DNA of 64,000 nt, taken from the NCBI RefSeq assembly GCF_012277275.1, contig NZ_CP051155.1:186001-250000 (forward strand), in the 5' to 3' direction. A program made the position numbers and the translations under genes. Below are positions 17,822 to 26,021 of this stretch, piece by piece. The notes under the pieces are model-generated. The model worked only from the letters and a program-made list of their open reading frames with translations, made no database searches and had not been told where the DNA came from. Numbering within the stretch: the first letter of the stretch is position 1; each line of letters starts with the position of its first letter. This DNA comes from Gephyromycinifex aptenodytis. GTDB lineage: Bacteria; Actinomycetota; Actinomycetes; Actinomycetales; Dermatophilaceae.

Positions 17822-17865
17822 GCGAGGCCACCTCCGTTGAGCTGGAAGATCGGGGGTGGCCTCGC
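17822..17865 (+). terminator. Hairpin between PTE-like and TetR genes
   Basis: An 11-bp stem, GCGAGGCCACC (17822-17832) with GGTGGCCTCGC (17855-17865), and a 22-nt loop. There is no T-run. It may be an attenuator or weak terminator lowering expression of the TetR gene that follows. Confidence 0.45.
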
Positions 17866-17925
17866 GGCGCGGGAGCGGCCCGCAGGGACCCGAGGCAGCC
17901 GAAGGCTGCTCGGGCGCGGACTAGG

Positions 17926-18639
17926 ATGAATCCCATGGCCGTAGAGAGCGTCGCCGCTGAGCGCGACAGGGTTCCCGATCTCTTCGACCCGGCACGCCTG
18001 GGGGTGCAGCCGCAGACAGCTCGGGGACGCCGCACCCGGGAGTCGCTGATCACGGCGGCGCGGACGGTCTTCGAGCGCGACGGCTTCGTCGACTCCCGCC
18101 TGGTCGACATCGTCGCCGAGGCGAATTGCTCGATCGGCAGCTTCTACACCTGGTTCGACAGCAAGGATGAGGTTTTCGCTGCCGTTCTGCACGAGGCGCA
18201 GAGCGACATGATGCACCCCGGGACGTCGCGCATCGAGGCCACCGACGATCCGGTCGTGATCATCGGAGCAAGCAACCGCGCCTACTTCGAGGCCTACCGC
18301 CGTAACGCCAAGCTCAACATCCTGCTGCAACAGGTGGCGGCAGTGGATCCGCGTTTTCGAGCGCTGCGCCGCGCCCGCAGCCACGCCTTCGTCAGCCGCA
18401 ACGCCCGCGCCATCGCCGATCTGCAGGAGCGAGGGCTCGCTGATCGGCTGGTCGACCCGAAGCTGGCCGCGAAGGCGCTATCGGGCATGATCTCGCGGTT
18501 GGCCTACGAGACCTTCGTCGTCGAGGCCGAAGGCGGGGCCGCCCCGACAACGAGCGAGATCGACGCGCTCGTCGAGGCCGGCACCCGGTTGTGGACCAAC
18601 GCCTTGGGCCTGACCACGCCGCAGTTGCGCGCTGACTGA
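17926..18639 (+). CDS. TetR family transcriptional regulator
   Basis: 237 aa. The N-terminal helix-turn-helix follows an arm rich in basic residues (ARGRRTRESLITAARTVFERDGF, then LVDIVAEANCSIGSFYTWFDSKDEVF, about residues 33-80). The C-terminal ligand-binding domain has the helical composition of regulators sensing acyl-CoA or hydrophobic ligands. ATG at 17926 and 17935 are both possible. It follows the PTE-like gene on the same strand and stands between operator sites A and B, so it is the best candidate to bind the repeated ATGAA-N6-TTCRAGT palindrome. Confidence 0.9.
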   Translation: MNPMAVESVAAERDRVPDLFDPARLGVQPQTARGRRTRESLITAARTVFERDGFVDSRLVDIVAEANCSIGSFYTWFDSKDEVFAAVLHEAQSDMMHPGTSRIEATDDPVVIIGASNRAYFEAYRRNAKLNILLQQVAAVDPRFRALRRARSHAFVSRNARAIADLQERGLADRLVDPKLAAKALSGMISRLAYETFVVEAEGGAAPTTSEIDALVEAGTRLWTNALGLTTPQLRAD

Positions 18640-18690
18640 GCCTCGTCTTCGCGGCGTGATCGTGGCCATACGTGAAGCGTGACTCGCTCC

Positions 18691-18984
18691 CTAATGATCC
18701 CGGCCGGCCCCTGATGCGTCGCTGAGCGCCCCGAAGCCAACGATGTGGTCCTCAACCGACCCGTGGCAGCGGGGGAGGTGCAGTTCCAGAAGCACCGCGA
18801 GCGTCAGCCCATGGTGGCGGGCGCAGTATGTGAGCGCCTCGGTGCCCTCCCCGGCGGGGTAGAGAAGGTAGTGGGTCGGCGTTTCGGTGCAGACGCTCTC
18901 GTCCCAGTGGCAGCGACTATCCTCGCCGTCACCATCGGAGATGAGGTCGAGGTCCCCTCCATCAAGCAGGGTGCGGGTGCTCAT
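18691..18984 (-). CDS. Small Cys/His-rich protein, second gene of an unrecognised operon
   Basis: 97 aa, not recognised. The frame is open further upstream, but the ATG at 18984 overlaps the stop of the 285-aa gene by 4 nt (ATGA), which sets the start. The acidic N-terminus (GGDLDLISDGDGED) is followed by RCHWDESVC, then LTYCARHHGLTLA and LPRCHG: a possible zinc site of the C-x6-C...CxxHH type, loosely like the DUF7455 protein at 7508. Coupled translation means the two products are probably made in balance and may interact. No toxin, nuclease or DNA-binding motif is visible. Confidence 0.75.
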   Translation of the reverse strand: MSTRTLLDGGDLDLISDGDGEDSRCHWDESVCTETPTHYLLYPAGEGTEALTYCARHHGLTLAVLLELHLPRCHGSVEDHIVGFGALSDASGAGRDH

Positions 18985-19838
18985 CGCTCGTCCTTCCTCA
19001 TCAGTTCCGTGACGTCGTTCTGCAGGCCTTTGATGGTTGCCGCCACGTGGACAGGGTCGAGCGGGGTGGCTTGGTCGTACCAGTCTTTCCACTTCTCGCG
19101 GAAGACGGCTTCGGCGCGCAGGTGGGCGATTCGTTGTCGCCACGGCCAGGCACACAGGTGCATCGTGGCCCCGTCGCCGTCATAGGCAGCCTGCAGCACG
19201 GTCACGTCCTTGGGGAATGTCAGGAGGACCGCGCTCCCGGGAATCTGGATGCCGAACCACCTGGGGTCGTCCTGCTTCACCGGTCCTTCGTACAGGTGGT
19301 CCTGAACCATGTTGAGCGGCGCACAGTAGTCGGCCAGGTAAGACTGAACCCGGCCATCGTCGCAACAGATGTCAGCAAAGGGGGTGAACTGGTGGCTGCG
19401 GTTGATGGTGAACCAGCTGTCACCAGGAAAGTTGTTGCTCAACCGATGGGCCACATACGAGATTCGCGCCGTTGCATCGCCCGGCGAGAGCTCGTGGCGC
19501 ACGAGGAACACCTTCTCATTGGGGGATTCGCGGGTCAGTTCAGCGACGTCGACCTCGTACACCTCGAAGGAGACCGGCGAATGTGGCAGGGCGTTGCTGA
19601 GCCACTGACGCAGGTCGGCGGGGGAGTCGAGGGTTGCCGTCAGCACGTCGCTGCTGTCGTAGGCGACGATCCCCATCTCCGCGCGTTGCAGCTTCCCTTC
19701 GATGTCGTGGCCGGCCCAGGGGCGACCCTCGCCGCTGCTGGACGAGTCCGCATCTTTCTCCCGGGCATGCTGGTCCAGCCAGCGCGCCGCCTCGGCCAAC
19801 CCCGCCTCAGAGTCTGCAGGCCATTCGTCGTCGCTCAT
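18981..19838 (-). CDS. Unrecognised 285-aa protein, first gene of a two-gene operon
   Basis: The start is the ATG at 19838 behind a strong GAGGAGGAC site. No signal peptide or membrane segment. The N-terminus is acidic and low complexity (residues 1-45); a probable globular domain follows with many aromatic residues (DSWFTINRSHQFTPFADIC, RWFGIQIPGSAVLLTFPKD, LCAWPWRQRIAHL) and an amphipathic C-terminus rich in Lys/Arg and Asp/Glu. I know of no matching family. It stands alone on the minus strand between the TetR gene and the MDR operon, and is coupled to the Cys/His-rich gene behind it. Confidence 0.75.
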   Translation of the reverse strand: MSDDEWPADSEAGLAEAARWLDQHAREKDADSSSSGEGRPWAGHDIEGKLQRAEMGIVAYDSSDVLTATLDSPADLRQWLSNALPHSPVSFEVYEVDVAELTRESPNEKVFLVRHELSPGDATARISYVAHRLSNNFPGDSWFTINRSHQFTPFADICCDDGRVQSYLADYCAPLNMVQDHLYEGPVKQDDPRWFGIQIPGSAVLLTFPKDVTVLQAAYDGDGATMHLCAWPWRQRIAHLRAEAVFREKWKDWYDQATPLDPVHVAATIKGLQNDVTELMRKDER

Positions 19839-19865
19839 GGGTCCTCCTCGTTGCTTCCATCGCAC

Positions 19866-20273
19866 GGGCGCGCCGTCTGATCAAGGTCGGCGGCCCTTGC
19901 TGGAATTCGCGGATCACCGTGCGTGTCTGCGACCCAGGCATTTCCGAGCAATGCACCGGGGAGGCTGCCCTGGGGCCATCGGGCTGCCGGCGGCACTGTT
20001 GCCATCAGAAACGAACGCGCACAACATCCAGATCGACTTCGCCGATCAGCGTATGAGGGTGCAAGACGTATCCACCTCATCTCGCTCCGGCGCCACTACC
20101 GCGCGTCTCTGCGGTTGTGACCGTCATGTCGGGGCTCAGGGGCGACCCGGCCCGCAGCAGGGGTGGCCTCCGCCCGCTGACTCAGTAACGCCCGCCCGTG
20201 GTCTCACCACGGTCGAGGAGTCCGGAGCGGGTGCGGGTTCGACGGTAGCGACAGCTGAATCGCGATCACCATC
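19866..20273. other. Gene-free stretch upstream of the MDR operon
   Basis: About 400 bp between divergent genes. The open frames are short and Arg/Ser-rich without starts of note. It should contain the promoter of the unrecognised minus-strand operon. Its right end abuts operator site B. A short perfect hairpin, CCGTGGT with ACCACGG, lies at 20196-20212. Confidence 0.5.
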
Positions 20274-20294
20274 ACTTGAATGGAGATTCATGTT
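20274..20294. promoter_or_regulatory. Operator site B of the predicted TetR regulon (upstream of MDR operon)
   Basis: Plus-strand ACTTGAA-N6-TTCATGTT, i.e. AACATGAA-N6-TTCAAGT on the minus strand. All 15 non-spacer bases are identical to site C at 23364-23384. It lies 44 bp before the ATG of the first MDR gene. Confidence 0.65.
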
Positions 20295-20338
20295 ATGGGA
20301 GGGTGTGGGTCACCAGACCTACCCACAGGGAGCCCTCC

Positions 20339-21340
20339 ATGAGTTGGACATCGCAGGAGGTTCGTCTGGCTGCGCGCCCGACGGGTCGACCCGACGCGAG
20401 CACCTGGGAGTTCACGACAACGCAGGTCCCCGACCCTGAGCCCGGTCAACTCGTCGTGCGCGTCGAACTCCTCTCGCTGGACCCGGCTATGCGCGGCTGG
20501 CTCAACGACGTGCGTTCCTATCTGCCGCCTGTAGGCCTGGGGGAGGTTATGCGGGCCATCGGGGCAGGACGCGTCATCGCCTCAGCGCATGAGGACTTCG
20601 CAGTCGGCGACGCCGTCAGCGGCATGTTCGGCGTGCGTGAGTTTGCGCTGTCCGACGGTACAGACCTCACGCGCCTCGACCTCGACCTCGCTCCGATGGG
20701 GACCTGGCTGGGTGCGCTCGGAATGCCCGGCATGACGGCCTACTTCGGCCTGCACGATGTTGGCCGCGTGCAGCCCGGTGACACCGTGCTGGTCTCCGCG
20801 GCGGCAGGTGCGGTCGGAAGCACCGTGGCTCAACTCGCCAAGGCCAAAGGCGCCCGGGTGATCGGTGTTGCCGGCGGCCCGGAAAAGGTTGCTTGGCTGC
20901 GCGAGCTCGGCCTGGACGAGGTCATCGACCGGCGTGAAGGCAGCTTGATGCGGGCGGTGCGCCGGGCGGCCCCGCAGGGGATCGACGTCTACTTCGACAA
21001 CGTCGGCGGTGAACTCCTGGACGCTGCCCTGGCCAATCTGGCCAGGGGTGCCCGCGTCGTCATCTGCGGCGCGATCTCCAGCTACAACGACGAGACTCTG
21101 GCGCAAGGACCGCGCCGCTACCTGGCGCTGCTCGTCTTCCGCGCGACGATGCAAGGCTTCGTCGTCTTCGACTACGCCGACCGCTACCCCCAAGCTGTCG
21201 CCGAGATCTCGCAGCTCATCACAGACGGCCGCCTGGTTGCGACCGAGACCGTCCTGGAGGGCGGCATCGTAGCCTTCCCCGACGCGCTGCTCGGCCTCTT
21301 CGACGGCGTCAACATCGGAAAGCTGCTCCTTCGGCTCTGA
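20339..21340 (+). CDS. NADP-dependent MDR-family oxidoreductase (prostaglandin reductase/CurA-like)
   Basis: 333 aa from the ATG behind CAGGGAG. A zinc-less medium-chain reductase. The N-terminal GroES-like domain (VPDPEPGQLVVRVELLSLDP) is followed by a Rossmann fold with VSAAAGAVGSTVAQLAKAKG near residue 155 and VYFDNVGGELLDAAL near residue 220. Family members reduce the C=C bond of enones or enoyl compounds with NADPH. It opens the MDR-MDR-thioesterase unit behind operator site B. Confidence 0.88.
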   Translation: MSWTSQEVRLAARPTGRPDASTWEFTTTQVPDPEPGQLVVRVELLSLDPAMRGWLNDVRSYLPPVGLGEVMRAIGAGRVIASAHEDFAVGDAVSGMFGVREFALSDGTDLTRLDLDLAPMGTWLGALGMPGMTAYFGLHDVGRVQPGDTVLVSAAAGAVGSTVAQLAKAKGARVIGVAGGPEKVAWLRELGLDEVIDRREGSLMRAVRRAAPQGIDVYFDNVGGELLDAALANLARGARVVICGAISSYNDETLAQGPRRYLALLVFRATMQGFVVFDYADRYPQAVAEISQLITDGRLVATETVLEGGIVAFPDALLGLFDGVNIGKLLLRL

Positions 21341-21413
21341 GGTTGCTCAGCTCCTAGACCGCTCACCGCGGCCGCGAGTCATATTGCCCGCTTTCTCCAC
21401 GACAGGACCCACG

Positions 21414-22364
21414 ATGCGCGCTATCCAGATCACCTCCCTCGACGGCCCCGAGGCAGTCGAACTCGTCGACCTGCCCGAGCCGGCCGACCCGAACCTCGTC
21501 ACCATCTCGGTGAAGGCGGCCGGGCTCGCCTTCCCCGAGTTGCTCCAAACCCGAGGGCTCTACCAGCTCAAGCCGGAACTGCCGTTCGTGCCCGGCGCCG
21601 AAGTCGCCGGGGTCGTGCAGAGCGCCCCTGAGGGCAGCGGCTTTAGCGCGGGGGATCGGGTTGCCGCACTGTGCCTGCTCGGCGGATTCGCCGAGTGTGT
21701 GCAGGCCCGCCCGGATCTGACCTTCGTGCTGCCCGATGACGTCTCCTTCGAGCAAGGCGCGGCGTTCCTGTTCAACTACGCCACCGTCTATTTCGCGCTC
21801 GTCGAGCGCGGTGCTCTGAGCGCAGGTGAGACGGTGCTCGTTCACGGCGCAGCCGGTGGTATCGGGACGGCGGCGATCCAGATGGCTAAGGCGTTTGGGG
21901 CAGCTCGGGTCATTGGCGTCGTCTCCACCCAGAGCAAGGGCGAGGTGGCGCGCGCTGCCGGTGCTGACGAGGTCGTACTCGCCGACGGCTTCCAGAAAAC
22001 CGTCGGGCGATCCGTCGACATCGTCGTCGACCCGGTCGGTGGTGACCGGTTCACCGACTCGCTGCGCACCCTCAACGAGCATGGTCGACTGTTGGTCATC
22101 GGCTTCACGGCAGGTTCGATCCCCGAGGTCAAGGTGAACCGCCTCCTGCTGAACAACATCTCCGTCGTTGGTGTCGGGTGGGGCGCGTATGCGATGCCGC
22201 GACCGGGCCACGTGGCTAAGGAGTGGGCGGCGATGCGGCCCCACCTGCAAAGCGGTGCGCTGCGCCCGATCGTTGGGGCTACTTACCCGCTCGACGAGGC
22301 GGGCGGGGCGTTGCGCACGCTGGAAGAGCGCACTGTCACCGGCAAGGTCGTTCTGCTGCCATGA
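21414..22364 (+). CDS. NADPH:quinone oxidoreductase-like MDR protein
   Basis: 316 aa from ATG 21414. The quinone-oxidoreductase pattern is clear: the N-terminal substrate region (AAGLAFPELLQTRGLYQLKP), FVPGAEVAGVV, and the nucleotide-binding VHGAAGGIGTAAIQMAKAFGA near residue 145. There are no catalytic zinc ligands. Homologues reduce quinones or enoyl/acrylyl thioesters; the substrate here is unknown. It lies 73 bp after the preceding reductase, and its stop overlaps the next gene's ATG by 4 nt. Confidence 0.88.
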   Translation: MRAIQITSLDGPEAVELVDLPEPADPNLVTISVKAAGLAFPELLQTRGLYQLKPELPFVPGAEVAGVVQSAPEGSGFSAGDRVAALCLLGGFAECVQARPDLTFVLPDDVSFEQGAAFLFNYATVYFALVERGALSAGETVLVHGAAGGIGTAAIQMAKAFGAARVIGVVSTQSKGEVARAAGADEVVLADGFQKTVGRSVDIVVDPVGGDRFTDSLRTLNEHGRLLVIGFTAGSIPEVKVNRLLLNNISVVGVGWGAYAMPRPGHVAKEWAAMRPHLQSGALRPIVGATYPLDEAGGALRTLEERTVTGKVVLLP

Positions 22365-22861
22365 GTCAGAGGTTGCGCGTCGAGGACGTGTGCGCACTGC
22401 CAGCGCACCTGGTCGAGGTGGCCCCCGCGCAATGGCAGGACGCCAACGGGCACGTCAACGTTCGGCACTTCTACGACCTGCATCTGCGCGGCGCGATTGC
22501 GTCGCTGCAAGCACTGGGGCTTGACGAGGAGTATCGGCGTTCGCGTGGCTGGAGCGTTTTCAGCGTCGAACAGCACATCCGGTTCCTCGGCGAGATTCAC
22601 GTCGGCGACGAGCTGAGTACCCACATGCGCTGGCTCGGCCGGGCCGACAAAGTCGTCCACGCCATCTCACTGATCCTCAATCGCACCACCGCGCAGGTGG
22701 TCAGCACCCTGGAGGTGCTCGAAGCGCATGTCGACTTGAGCACTCGCCGGACCTGCGCGTGGGCCCCCGAGCTCGCCGAGCGAATCGACGACCTCGTGGG
22801 GGCCCACGCGGGGCTTACCTGGTCGGTCCCGACGAGCGGTGCCATCCGGCTCAAGCGCTGA
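22361..22861 (+). CDS. Hotdog-fold acyl-CoA thioesterase
   Basis: 166 aa. The ATG overlaps the stop of the quinone reductase (ATGA). WQDANGHVNVRHFYDLHLRGA near residue 25 carries the Asp of the 4HBT-type active site, and VEQHIRFLGEIHVGDELSTHMR is the second conserved strand-turn. It probably releases a free acid and CoA from acyl-CoA in the catabolic pathway. Its last 11 bp overlap the end of the convergent MaoC gene. Confidence 0.85.
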   Translation: MSQRLRVEDVCALPAHLVEVAPAQWQDANGHVNVRHFYDLHLRGAIASLQALGLDEEYRRSRGWSVFSVEQHIRFLGEIHVGDELSTHMRWLGRADKVVHAISLILNRTTAQVVSTLEVLEAHVDLSTRRTCAWAPELAERIDDLVGAHAGLTWSVPTSGAIRLKR

Positions 22862-23321
22862 AGCGGCCGATCGAGTCCGCGACGAGGATCGGTTTGTCGA
22901 TGCCCTCGGCTTCGATCGTGAGCCGGGTGACGACGTGGATCTGGCCGTTGGGGGTCTGCTCGACGGTGATCAACTCGGCCCGGAGCCGGATGCGGGAGTT
23001 GACCGGAAGCGGGTGGATGAAGCGCACCCGGTCATAGCCGTAGTTGAGGCTGTGCGCGAAGCCATCGAAGGCCATGAGTTCTTCGAGAAGGGCCGGCGTC
23101 AGCGAAAGGCTGTACAGCCCATGGGCGATCGTCGAGCCGAAGGGAGATTCGGCGGCGCGCGCAGGCTCGACGTGGATCCACTGTCGGTCGCCGGTGATGT
23201 CGGCGAAACCGTCGATGATCGCCTGGTCAACGAGGTGCCACCGGGTAGGGCCCAACTCGACCCCAAGAAGGTTTTGCAGGTCTTGCAGTGAGGTTGGGCG
23301 AGGCCGTTCCGGTGCGGTCAT
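22851..23321 (-). CDS. MaoC-like (R)-specific enoyl-CoA hydratase
   Basis: 156 aa. Hydratase-2 motif FADITGDRQWIHVEPARA (Asp and His catalytic, near residues 41-50), then GSTIAHGLYSLSLTPAL. It hydrates a trans-2-enoyl-CoA to an (R)-3-hydroxyacyl-CoA. It is divergent from the SDR/acyl-CoA operon and shares operator site C, so it probably supplies the hydration step for that pathway; no crotonase-type hydratase is encoded nearby. Confidence 0.9.
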   Translation of the reverse strand: MTAPERPRPTSLQDLQNLLGVELGPTRWHLVDQAIIDGFADITGDRQWIHVEPARAAESPFGSTIAHGLYSLSLTPALLEELMAFDGFAHSLNYGYDRVRFIHPLPVNSRIRLRAELITVEQTPNGQIHVVTRLTIEAEGIDKPILVADSIGRFSA

Positions 23322-23363
23322 GAGGGGCTCCTGAGATCGATGACGATGAGGTGAACCTAATTG

Positions 23364-23384
23364 AACATGAAGCCGGGTTCAAGT
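23364..23384. promoter_or_regulatory. Operator site C of the predicted TetR regulon (MaoC / SDR divergent promoter)
   Basis: AACATGAA-N6-TTCAAGT, flanked so that TTGAAC and GTTCAA also pair as an outer inverted repeat. It lies in the 100-bp gap between divergent starts at 23321 and 23422, so one protein could control both directions. See sites A and B. Confidence 0.65.
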
Positions 23385-23421
23385 AAGGTCCAGCTATCGA
23401 CTTCAGACCACGGGAGATCTC

Positions 23422-23652
23422 ATGACCACTGACCAGCAGCGGGTCGCCATCGTCACCGAGGCGGCGCGAGGTATCGGCGTGGCGATTGCCCGTCGACTCG
23501 CGGCCGACGGGATGACCGTCACCGCGCCTGACTTCGACGAGGCGGCCAGAGCCGAGGCCACCGACGCTGATCGGGTGCGGGTGGCCGTGCGCAAGGTCGC
23601 CGGCTGCGCCACCGGCCAGGCTCTTCACGTCGCCGGCAGAACGCGCGACTGA
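23422..23652 (+). pseudogene. Internally deleted short-chain dehydrogenase remnant (76 codons)
   Basis: The first ~45 codons look like an SDR start (RVAIVTEAARGIGVAIARRL, then AADGMTVT); the cofactor loop has Glu where TGxxxGIG has its first Gly. The last ~20 codons (VAGCATGQALHVAGRTRD) resemble the TGQ...VxGG end of SDR proteins. The middle, including the YxxxK site, about 170 codons, is missing while the frame is kept. A GGGAGAT ribosome site and ATG remain, and its TGA overlaps the ATG of the next SDR (TGATG). It cannot be an active dehydrogenase. Translation may still help load ribosomes onto the next gene. Confidence 0.75.
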
Positions 23653-24488
23653 TGGGCGTCGGGATGCAGGTCCAAGGCAAGGTCGCCGTCGTCACCGGAG
23701 CAGCCGGTGGTATCGGGGCGGCGATCGCCGAGGCGCTGCTGGAGCGAGGCGCCCGGGTTGTCATCTCCGACCTGGACGCGACGCGGCTGGGCGCAACCGC
23801 GCAGCGACTCGGGGCATCCTCAGGCACCGAGGCTGTGCTCGCCGCACCCGGCGACGCAGCCAGCGAGCAGGACATCGCAGGCATGATCGCGGCCGCGCAG
23901 CAGCATTACGGCCCGGTCGACATCTTCTGCGCCAACGGGGTGGGGGACGGCTCCGGGTTGGGAGCCAGTGAAGAGCAGTGGCAGCGCGCTCTGGAAGTCA
24001 ACCTGCTCGCGCACGTGCGCGCCGCCCGTCAACTCATCCCGGGCTGGGTGGAGCGCGGCGGAGGCTATTTCGTCTCTACCGCCTCGGCGGCAGGATTGCT
24101 CACCCAGGTAGGTTCGGCGACCTATTCGGTGAGTAAGAGCGGCGCCGTGGCCTTCGCCGAGTGGCTGGCCGTCACATACGGTGAGCGCGGTATCGGGGTG
24201 AGCTGTCTGTGCCCGATGGGTGTCGACACCGACATGTTGCGCACCGGCATGGCCTCCGACGCCGGGGACGGCGGGCAACTGGCCATCGCGGCGGTCACCA
24301 GCGCCGGTGAAGTTCTCACCCCGGCCGAGGTGGCCCAGGACGTGCTCGCCGCCATCGAGCAGGGCACTTTCCTGGTGACGCCGCATGAGGACGTCGCAGA
24401 ATTCGCACGCCGCAAGGCGGCTGACCGTGACCGGTGGATCCAGGGAATGCAGCGCTTCCAAGCTGAGCTCGGCGGAGGTCTGTCATGA
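23652..24488 (+). CDS. Short-chain dehydrogenase/reductase
   Basis: 278 aa. Cofactor loop VVTGAAGGIGAAIAEALLERGA near residue 15, with VISDLD after strand 2 (the Asp suggests NAD preference). Active site: the Ser in STASAAGLLTQ and YSVSK (Tyr/Lys) near residues 145-165. It probably oxidises a 3-hydroxyacyl-CoA or a ring alcohol in the pathway. The start may be ATG 23652, sharing a base with the previous stop, or ATG 23664. It overlaps the acyl-CoA ligase gene by 4 nt. Confidence 0.9.
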   Translation: MGVGMQVQGKVAVVTGAAGGIGAAIAEALLERGARVVISDLDATRLGATAQRLGASSGTEAVLAAPGDAASEQDIAGMIAAAQQHYGPVDIFCANGVGDGSGLGASEEQWQRALEVNLLAHVRAARQLIPGWVERGGGYFVSTASAAGLLTQVGSATYSVSKSGAVAFAEWLAVTYGERGIGVSCLCPMGVDTDMLRTGMASDAGDGGQLAIAAVTSAGEVLTPAEVAQDVLAAIEQGTFLVTPHEDVAEFARRKAADRDRWIQGMQRFQAELGGGLS

Positions 24489-26011
24489 CGAACGCTGTCA
24501 ACCTCATCTGGGAACACGCCGAGACTCGGCCCGGGGCGCTGGCCCTACGCGACGGCGATCGTCGCTGGAACTTCTCCCAACTTCAGCACGCGATCCGGGG
24601 AGCCACCGAGGAGTTGGCCGGACGCGGTATTCAGCGTGAAGACCGGGTTCTCATGGTTGTGCCGACGACCGGCGAATTCGTCATGGTCTATTACGGCCTG
24701 CTCGCGCTCGGCGCGATCGCGGTGACGGTCAACCCGTCGTGCACACCGCGTGAACTGACCCACTTCATTCGCGACGCCGGCTGCACCGACATCATCGGCT
24801 GGCATCAGGGCAGTGAGGCGACGCTGACTGCTGCCGCTGCTGCCGGAGTGAAGCCCTGGATCCTGCAGCCCGGCTGCGTTCCCGCCGACGGCACCCGGGA
24901 ACCGGTGCCGGTACACCAAGACGACATCGCAGTATTGCTGTACACCTCCGGCACCACCGGGGCTCCCAAGGGTGCCGCGCTGACCCACGAGAACCTGCGT
25001 GCCTGCGGCGCAGGCCTGGCCGACGCGCTGGGCCTGGGCCCTGGGGACCGGATGGGAACGGCGCTGCCGCTCTTCCACGTCTTCGGCCAGGCCGCAGTGA
25101 TGTCCAGTACCTACACGGCGGGCGGCAGTCTGTCACTGCAACATCCGTTCCATCCCGAGGGGCTCCTGCAGATGGCGGCTGAGCAGCAGCTGACCGGGCT
25201 GGCCGGGGTCCCCACGATGTGGAACGCGATGCTGCACGCCCACACCGACATCACGGCGCAGGACCTGCTCGGACTTCGGCTGGCCTGCTCCGGTGGCGCG
25301 GCCTTGCCGCTGAAGGTGAGCCAGGCCTTCAAGGAACGTTTCGGCGCGCTCGTGCTCGACGGCTACGGCCTGAGTGAGACCACCGGAGCCGCGACCTTCA
25401 ACCGGGCGATCCATCCCCGTAAAGAGATGAGCGTCGGACGCGCGATCGACGGCTGCCGATTGGCGATCCTGGACGAAACCCACACCGAGTTGGCGCCGGG
25501 ACAGACCGGTGAGGTGGCCATCGCCGGCCCCGTCCTCATGCGGGAGTACTGGGGTCGCCCGGAGGCGACCGAGGCAGTTCGAGTGGGGGAGTGGTTCCTC
25601 ACCGGCGACATCGGGCGGATGGACGAAGACGGCGACCTATGGATTGTGGATCGTAAGAAAGACCTGGTCATCCGCGGCGGGTACAACGTGTACCCGCGCG
25701 AGATCGAAGAAGTGCTCTACGGCCATCCTGATATCCGGGAAGCGGCGGTGGTCGGTGTACCTGACGAGCACCTGGGTGAGGAGGTCGCTGCGGTCATCTC
25801 GACGGAGCCGGGCGCGCACATCGACTGCGCGGCCCTGCGGTCCTGGCTGGAGGAGCGGCTGGCCGCCTACAAGGTCCCGCGCATCTACCAGTTCGTCGAG
25901 GCGCTGCCCAAGGGCGCCACCGGCAAGATCCTCAAGAGATCGATCGACCGCACCGTCATCGCGACCAGGGGCGAGCGCCCAGCGCGCGCGGCCGGGTCTA
26001 CACCTGAATGA
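24485..26011 (+). CDS. Acyl-CoA synthetase (AMP-forming, FadD-like)
   Basis: 508 aa. ANL-superfamily motifs in order: P-loop-like [16 protein letters not shown] (near 155), [11 protein letters not shown] (near 297), the hinge [21 protein letters not shown] (near 388), and the catalytic Lys in [12 protein letters not shown] (near 485). It activates a carboxylic acid with ATP and CoA, feeding the three acyl-CoA dehydrogenases downstream. ATGA overlap with the SDR gene. The substrate is not visible from sequence; medium-chain, aromatic or alicyclic acids are all possible. Confidence 0.92.
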   Translation: MTNAVNLIWEHAETRPGALALRDGDRRWNFSQLQHAIRGATEELAGRGIQREDRVLMVVPTTGEFVMVYYGLLALGAIAVTVNPSCTPRELTHFIRDAGCTDIIGWHQGSEATLTAAAAAGVKPWILQPGCVPADGTREPVPVHQDDIAVLLYTSGTTGAPKGAALTHENLRACGAGLADALGLGPGDRMGTALPLFHVFGQAAVMSSTYTAGGSLSLQHPFHPEGLLQMAAEQQLTGLAGVPTMWNAMLHAHTDITAQDLLGLRLACSGGAALPLKVSQAFKERFGALVLDGYGLSETTGAATFNRAIHPRKEMSVGRAIDGCRLAILDETHTELAPGQTGEVAIAGPVLMREYWGRPEATEAVRVGEWFLTGDIGRMDEDGDLWIVDRKKDLVIRGGYNVYPREIEEVLYGHPDIREAAVVGVPDEHLGEEVAAVISTEPGAHIDCAALRSWLEERLAAYKVPRIYQFVEALPKGATGKILKRSIDRTVIATRGERPARAAGSTPE

Positions 26012-26021
26012 AGGGATAACC

